This document shows positions 60,484-64,000 of a stretch of 64,000 nt of DNA, one piece after another; positions within the stretch are counted from its first letter, which is position 1, and the number at the start of each line of letters is the position of its first letter. The stretch lies in assembly GCF_900104185.1 (NCBI RefSeq), contig NZ_FNIZ01000004.1, positions 124,001 through 188,000 on the forward strand, read 5' to 3'. The translations under genes were made by a program, and so were the position numbers. This stretch comes from Halobacillus aidingensis. GTDB taxonomy: Bacteria; Bacillota; Bacilli; Bacillales; Halobacillaceae. The notes beneath the pieces were generated by a model, which worked only from the letters and a program-made list of their open reading frames with translations, did not search any database and had not been told where the DNA came from.

Positions 60484-60517
60484 AAACCTTCTCTCAACAA
60501 AAGTTAAGAGAAGGTTT
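60484..60517 (-). terminator. Terminator of the MMPL / YhgE-like operon
   Basis: AAACCTTCTCT and AGAGAAGGTTT form an 11-base perfect stem; the minus strand follows with TTTTTTAG. Confidence 0.88.
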
Positions 60518-60521
60518 CCCG

Positions 60522-62330
60522 TTATCTGAACAAATCCAACAAGCGATCCCAGAAGCTTTTTTCCTCTTCTTTCTCTGGAGCCTCTTCTTGTTCTTCGTCC
60601 TTTTTAATGCTTTCTGTTTTAATGACAAACTGCACCGATCCAACCTTTTTATTCTTCTCTGAAACGAAGGAAGTTGGTTCAAAATCGGATTTATCGTATT
60701 CTTCAACCATTTGTTCAATCTCTGAGTCCATCTGTCCAGGTAAATCGCTGGTGTTGGCTGCTAATTGGGATGTGCCGTCATGAAGTTCTGCGGCTCCACT
60801 CTCGAGCTCAGCGGTTCCGTTCGTTAGACTTCCAATACCGCTGTGGATGTCTGCATAGGATCCTGCCAGCCGGTCAACACCACTTGTGTATTCCTTGAGT
60901 CCAGAATGAAACTCCCCATACTTCGATGAAAGAGACTGCAAGCCTTCTTGCAACTGTTTGACAGATTCGCCGATATCCATATTTTCCATGCTGCTACCGA
61001 TTTGGTCTGACATCGTATTTAGGTTTGTACTCATTTCATTCAATGACCCGGCACTCTGTTCCAATGCCGGTCCGACCGCCTGATACGCTTCTTTCACATT
61101 GGCATACGTTCCTTTAGCCGTCTGAGCGGCCTCGTACGTTTCTACCAGCTTGTTGACGACTTCCGGGTTGGCCCCACTTTCATGTAATGCCTGGATTTCC
61201 TGTTCCGTAATCTCATACTGAGGGATGGCCTCGATCGACTGACTCAATGCCTGATGAGCCTGACCATACTGTTCCTTCAAGTTTGTCAGGCCTTTTTCGA
61301 CTTCACTCAGACCTCCAGCCAGTTGGCCCAGCCCCTCTTCCATTTTGGCAAAATCGCTCACGTTCACTTCGCCAGATCCTGAAGCGACAGCCTCGTTCAT
61401 CTGTTGCAGCGCATTTTTGATTGAAGCTGATCCTTCAACAAGCTCTGAGGAACCATTACTCAACCCCTGGATGCCGTTATTGTATTGTTCTGATCCATCA
61501 TAAAGGCTTGCTGCGCCATCATTCAGTTCAGCGATTCCATTTTTGAGTTCTCCGACACCATTGTTAATTTCGGCGGTGGCATTGGATAACGAGCCCATGT
61601 CGTTCTTCATTCCGCCGATATCCGGCGCGTCAATGGACATAGAGGATGGAATCGCTGCAAATTCAATGCTTTCCATCTCCAAATCGGTGACGTCCGCGGT
61701 CAGAGTGAAGCTCCCTTCTTTTTCCGGCATGACGGTGAAGGTCACTTGCCTGTTTTTTCCGGCGTTCGCGACCGTTCCTTCAGGAGCCTGAATGTTTTCG
61801 TAAATCATAGAGTCCAGCTTCATCGTGATCTGCATCAAGTAGTTATTGAAGAAGCTCTCATCGGCCCCTTCGTTTTTTGTTGTATCAATGCTCACTTTGA
61901 GCTTGCCGTCTTTTCCGACTAGCTCTTCAGGTTTCATGGCTTCTCCATCTAATTGATAAGAAACATTGATATTCCAAGGCAGGGGCTTGCCTTCCAAATT
62001 CCCTTGATAGTAATACTCCTCTTCTTTTGCAGTCAACTCAATTTTTTCATTCTGCTGCTCTATTTCTGTGACATCTGTTAGATTTTGAACATTCGTATAA
62101 GGTCCATAATCAACGATTTCACCAGGCTCGTCGATTGTAAAATTGTTAACGACGTACATTTCTTCTTGATCCCCGGTAGCATCGAGCGTGGTGTACACGA
62201 CCTCATGCTTTTTCGAGTAGGATCCTTTCGTTGCCGGTTCAGTTTTTCCATTTTCTTCTGCCGACACAGGAACGGTCGGCAAGACGAGAAGAAATGCTGT
62301 GAACATCGCTGTCGCACGTTTAAATCTCAT
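60522..62330 (-). CDS. Secreted YhgE/Pip-like coiled repeat protein
   Basis: Exported accessory protein of about 602 residues beside the MMPL exporter. Signal peptide (1-24, PVSAEE), a beta-rich region (about 30-220), then a long helical region (about 230-540) with YhgE/Pip heptad repeats such as ELNDGAASLYDGSEQYNNG and ELESGAAELHDGTSQL, and a charged C-terminus ending in an amphipathic helix WDRLLDLF. Unlike YhgE proteins it has no C-terminal membrane bundle. It may form a periplasm-like adaptor across the wall for the exporter. ATG at 62330 follows GGAGG by ten bases and overlaps the exporter's end region, so translation is coupled. Confidence 0.8.
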   Translation of the reverse strand: MRFKRATAMFTAFLLVLPTVPVSAEENGKTEPATKGSYSKKHEVVYTTLDATGDQEEMYVVNNFTIDEPGEIVDYGPYTNVQNLTDVTEIEQQNEKIELTAKEEEYYYQGNLEGKPLPWNINVSYQLDGEAMKPEELVGKDGKLKVSIDTTKNEGADESFFNNYLMQITMKLDSMIYENIQAPEGTVANAGKNRQVTFTVMPEKEGSFTLTADVTDLEMESIEFAAIPSSMSIDAPDIGGMKNDMGSLSNATAEINNGVGELKNGIAELNDGAASLYDGSEQYNNGIQGLSNGSSELVEGSASIKNALQQMNEAVASGSGEVNVSDFAKMEEGLGQLAGGLSEVEKGLTNLKEQYGQAHQALSQSIEAIPQYEITEQEIQALHESGANPEVVNKLVETYEAAQTAKGTYANVKEAYQAVGPALEQSAGSLNEMSTNLNTMSDQIGSSMENMDIGESVKQLQEGLQSLSSKYGEFHSGLKEYTSGVDRLAGSYADIHSGIGSLTNGTAELESGAAELHDGTSQLAANTSDLPGQMDSEIEQMVEEYDKSDFEPTSFVSEKNKKVGSVQFVIKTESIKKDEEQEEAPEKEEEKSFWDRLLDLFR

Positions 62331-62332
62331 TA

Positions 62333-64000
62333 TCACTTCTCCTCCTTAAAAAAGTTAGCTTTCCAAGTCGTTCTTTTAATCACACGGTCAAAGATGACAA
62401 GCAGGGCCGGAAGCACAAACACAACCATAAGGAAGGCAAGCAGAGCTCCCCGTCCTAACAACAATCCGATGGAGGATACAATCGGATTAGAGGATGTAAT
62501 CCATAAAATGAATCCGACACTCGATAAAATGGCCGCTGATACGAAAATCGCAAAAATTTTATCATCAATCGTTTTCTTGATTGCCTTCAGGGCAGGCATT
62601 TCTTTTCTCAAATGATTATAGTTTTCCGTAAACAAAATCGCGTAGTCCACCGTAGCCGCCAGCTGGATGGTACTGATTAAGAGATAGCCGACATAAACAA
62701 GCGATGTATCCATAAAGTACGGGAACGATAAGTTGATCCATACAGATGCCTGAATCGTCACAAGCAGGACGACAGGGATGGAAATCGAACGGAACGTGAG
62801 CAGCAGCACGAGGGCCACGGTCACGACTGTCAGAATATTGACGAGCCTGTTATCGTCCTGAACGATATTTTTCATATCATACAGGGTGACACTCTCACCG
62901 AGCATGTGCGCTTCTTCATAATAATTGTCGGTGGTTTCTTTAATTTTCTCTATGAGAGAAAAAGCCTCTTCCCCTTCGGCATCCGTTTCGGTGTAAAGAG
63001 TGATCCGTGCATAGTTTTCCGAATAAAACGATTCCGTGATCGACTCCTCCAAATAAGCGGGCGGTATGGCAGGACTGACCATATTGACATAGGAGATGAC
63101 ACTGGAGACAAGCGGCAGGCTTTCTAACTCCCGCACAAGCTCCTCCTCCTTGGCCCGGTCACCTTCAGGTACGAGCAGGACCATCGGCATGTTCTTTCCG
63201 AACTCCTCCTGAATCGCTCTCGCATCCTGCCCTGCCCTTGTGCTTTCAGGGTGTTCACCTGTTCCATAAATGAAAGAAGTTTCACTTTGCGCCAAGAAGG
63301 CAGGAACGATGATCAGAATAACGAAAATCAAACTCGGAATACGGAATTTCATGACACGTTTGCCAATCCCTTTAAAATCCGGAACGAACGGACGGTGCTG
63401 TGTGCGGTCAATCCAGTGATAGAACATCAGCGTCAACGCTGGAAGGAAAATCATGACACTGAGGAAGCTCAGCAGAATTCCTTTAAGTAAGTTGAGACCT
63501 AAATCTGCCCCGATGCCGAAATCCATGAACGTGAGAGCCGTAAACCCGAAGAAGGTCGTCGATGCACTGGCGATGATCGCAGGGAACGACCGTTTCATCG
63601 CAAGGAGCATCGCTTCCTTAGGGTCGGACACTTCTTTTCGATAATCAGAAAAGCTATGCAGCAAGAAGATCGCATAGTCGAGCGACACCGCGAGCTGTAA
63701 AATGGGAGCGACCGATTGCGTGACAAAGGATACTTCTCCAATGAAGATATTCGTCCCCAAATTGATCAGGACAGAAACTCCGATCGCCGTCAAAAAGAAG
63801 ACCGGTTCCATCCATGATGTCGTGGACAAAACCAAAATAAGGATGATGATCGGAACAAGTAAAGCCGCCGCATACATCGACTCACTGCCTGCCATCTTCT
63901 GAGAAACCGCCGTGTTGACCGCTTCGCCTGCGACCGCATTTTCTTCTCCTATCAAATCATAAATGGCATCGGTCGCTTCCACTTCGTAACCTTCCTCAAT
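62333..64000 (-). CDS. MMPL/RND-family exporter (5' end beyond window)
   Basis: Proton-driven lipid or drug exporter of the MMPL group, at least 555 residues here; the N-terminal part is off the right edge, as the frame stays open through 64000. Two halves each keep the proton-relay motif: LDYAIFLLHSF and VDYAILFTENY, with membrane bundles (VPIIILILVLSTTSW, VALVLLLTFRSISIPVVLL) and an extracellular porter domain between them (about 235-365). The stop lies two bases before the YhgE-like gene, indicating one operon. Substrate unknown; the pair resembles YdfJ-type exporters of Bacillaceae. Confidence 0.9.
   Translation of the reverse strand: MEEGYEVEATDAIYDLIGEENAVAGEAVNTAVSQKMAGSESMYAAALLVPIIILILVLSTTSWMEPVFFLTAIGVSVLINLGTNIFIGEVSFVTQSVAPILQLAVSLDYAIFLLHSFSDYRKEVSDPKEAMLLAMKRSFPAIIASASTTFFGFTALTFMDFGIGADLGLNLLKGILLSFLSVMIFLPALTLMFYHWIDRTQHRPFVPDFKGIGKRVMKFRIPSLIFVILIIVPAFLAQSETSFIYGTGEHPESTRAGQDARAIQEEFGKNMPMVLLVPEGDRAKEEELVRELESLPLVSSVISYVNMVSPAIPPAYLEESITESFYSENYARITLYTETDAEGEEAFSLIEKIKETTDNYYEEAHMLGESVTLYDMKNIVQDDNRLVNILTVVTVALVLLLTFRSISIPVVLLVTIQASVWINLSFPYFMDTSLVYVGYLLISTIQLAATVDYAILFTENYNHLRKEMPALKAIKKTIDDKIFAIFVSAAILSSVGFILWITSSNPIVSSIGLLLGRGALLAFLMVVFVLPALLVIFDRVIKRTTWKANFFKEEK

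Noticed and set aside
1-64000. tRNA, rRNA or riboswitch
   Set aside because: No cloverleaf, rRNA segment or known riboswitch consensus was recognised in any intergenic gap by eye; a covariance-model search would be needed to exclude small RNAs.

Overview
The window looks like chromosome from a spore-forming, moderately halophilic Firmicute of the Bacillaceae (Halobacillus-like; this is an inference from gene content, not a database match). Evidence: strong AGGAGG ribosome sites, frequent GTG/TTG starts, acidic secreted proteins, a BCCT osmolyte-type transporter, a poly-gamma-glutamate operon, CotZ-like and SPOCS-like spore surface proteins, and CadC/CadA and LacI regulation of Bacillus type.

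Layout. (1) 1-4600: a minus-strand poly-gamma-glutamate operon, pgsB-pgsC-pgsA, followed by a membrane-anchored gamma-glutamyltransferase cut by the window edge. (2) 4.9-33.7 kb: a large pectin / rhamnogalacturonan / galacturonate utilisation region. It holds a secreted family 9 pectate lyase with Ig-like domains, a YesMN-type two-component system, a sugar ABC importer (binding protein and two permeases), a GH105 unsaturated rhamnogalacturonyl hydrolase, two esterases, kduI-kduD for unsaturated uronates, uxaC-uxaB-uxaA for galacturonate, and kdgK-kdgA which turn 2-keto-3-deoxygluconate into pyruvate and glyceraldehyde-3-phosphate. A LacI-type regulator gene (KdgR-like) sits divergent to kduD. 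Perfect AACAACGTTGTT-centred palindromes lie just downstream of TTGACA-N17 promoters of both the kdu and uxa operons, so one regulator probably controls both. A cre-like site precedes the ABC importer operon.

(3) 33.8-40.8 kb: a MecA-like penicillin-binding protein, a BCCT transporter with an altered aromatic box, an unrecognised membrane protein, a small lipoprotein, a VOC protein and a ZIP metal transporter. (4) 41.0-49.3 kb: a sporulation-flavoured cluster with four SPOCS/CsxC-like spore-surface paralogues, a CotY/CotZ-like cysteine-rich protein, several small unknowns, and in the middle a chromosomal ParM-like actin ATPase with a small ParR-like partner. Several genes here have sigma-K-like upstream motifs. 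(5) 49.3-56 kb: small membrane proteins, an NDH-2 gene with an in-frame internal deletion, a DUF1641 protein, an aldo/keto reductase, a cytochrome P450, a TspO-like membrane protein and a class I fructose-bisphosphate aldolase. (6) 56-64 kb: cadC-cadA metal resistance with CadC-type operators, a DUF3231 protein, and a YhgE-like secreted repeat protein coupled to an MMPL/RND exporter that runs off the right edge.

Non-coding structure of note: two paired (head-to-head) copies of a long GC-rich stem-loop repeat at 17.1-17.6 kb and 45.2-45.7 kb plus a deleted remnant at 38.9 kb; two hairpins sharing an almost identical 31-bp core at 50.1 and 52.9 kb, the second a perfect 51-bp palindrome between divergent genes; and a decayed 21-bp tandem repeat at 60.4 kb. 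No tRNA, rRNA, CRISPR array, transposase or phage gene was seen.
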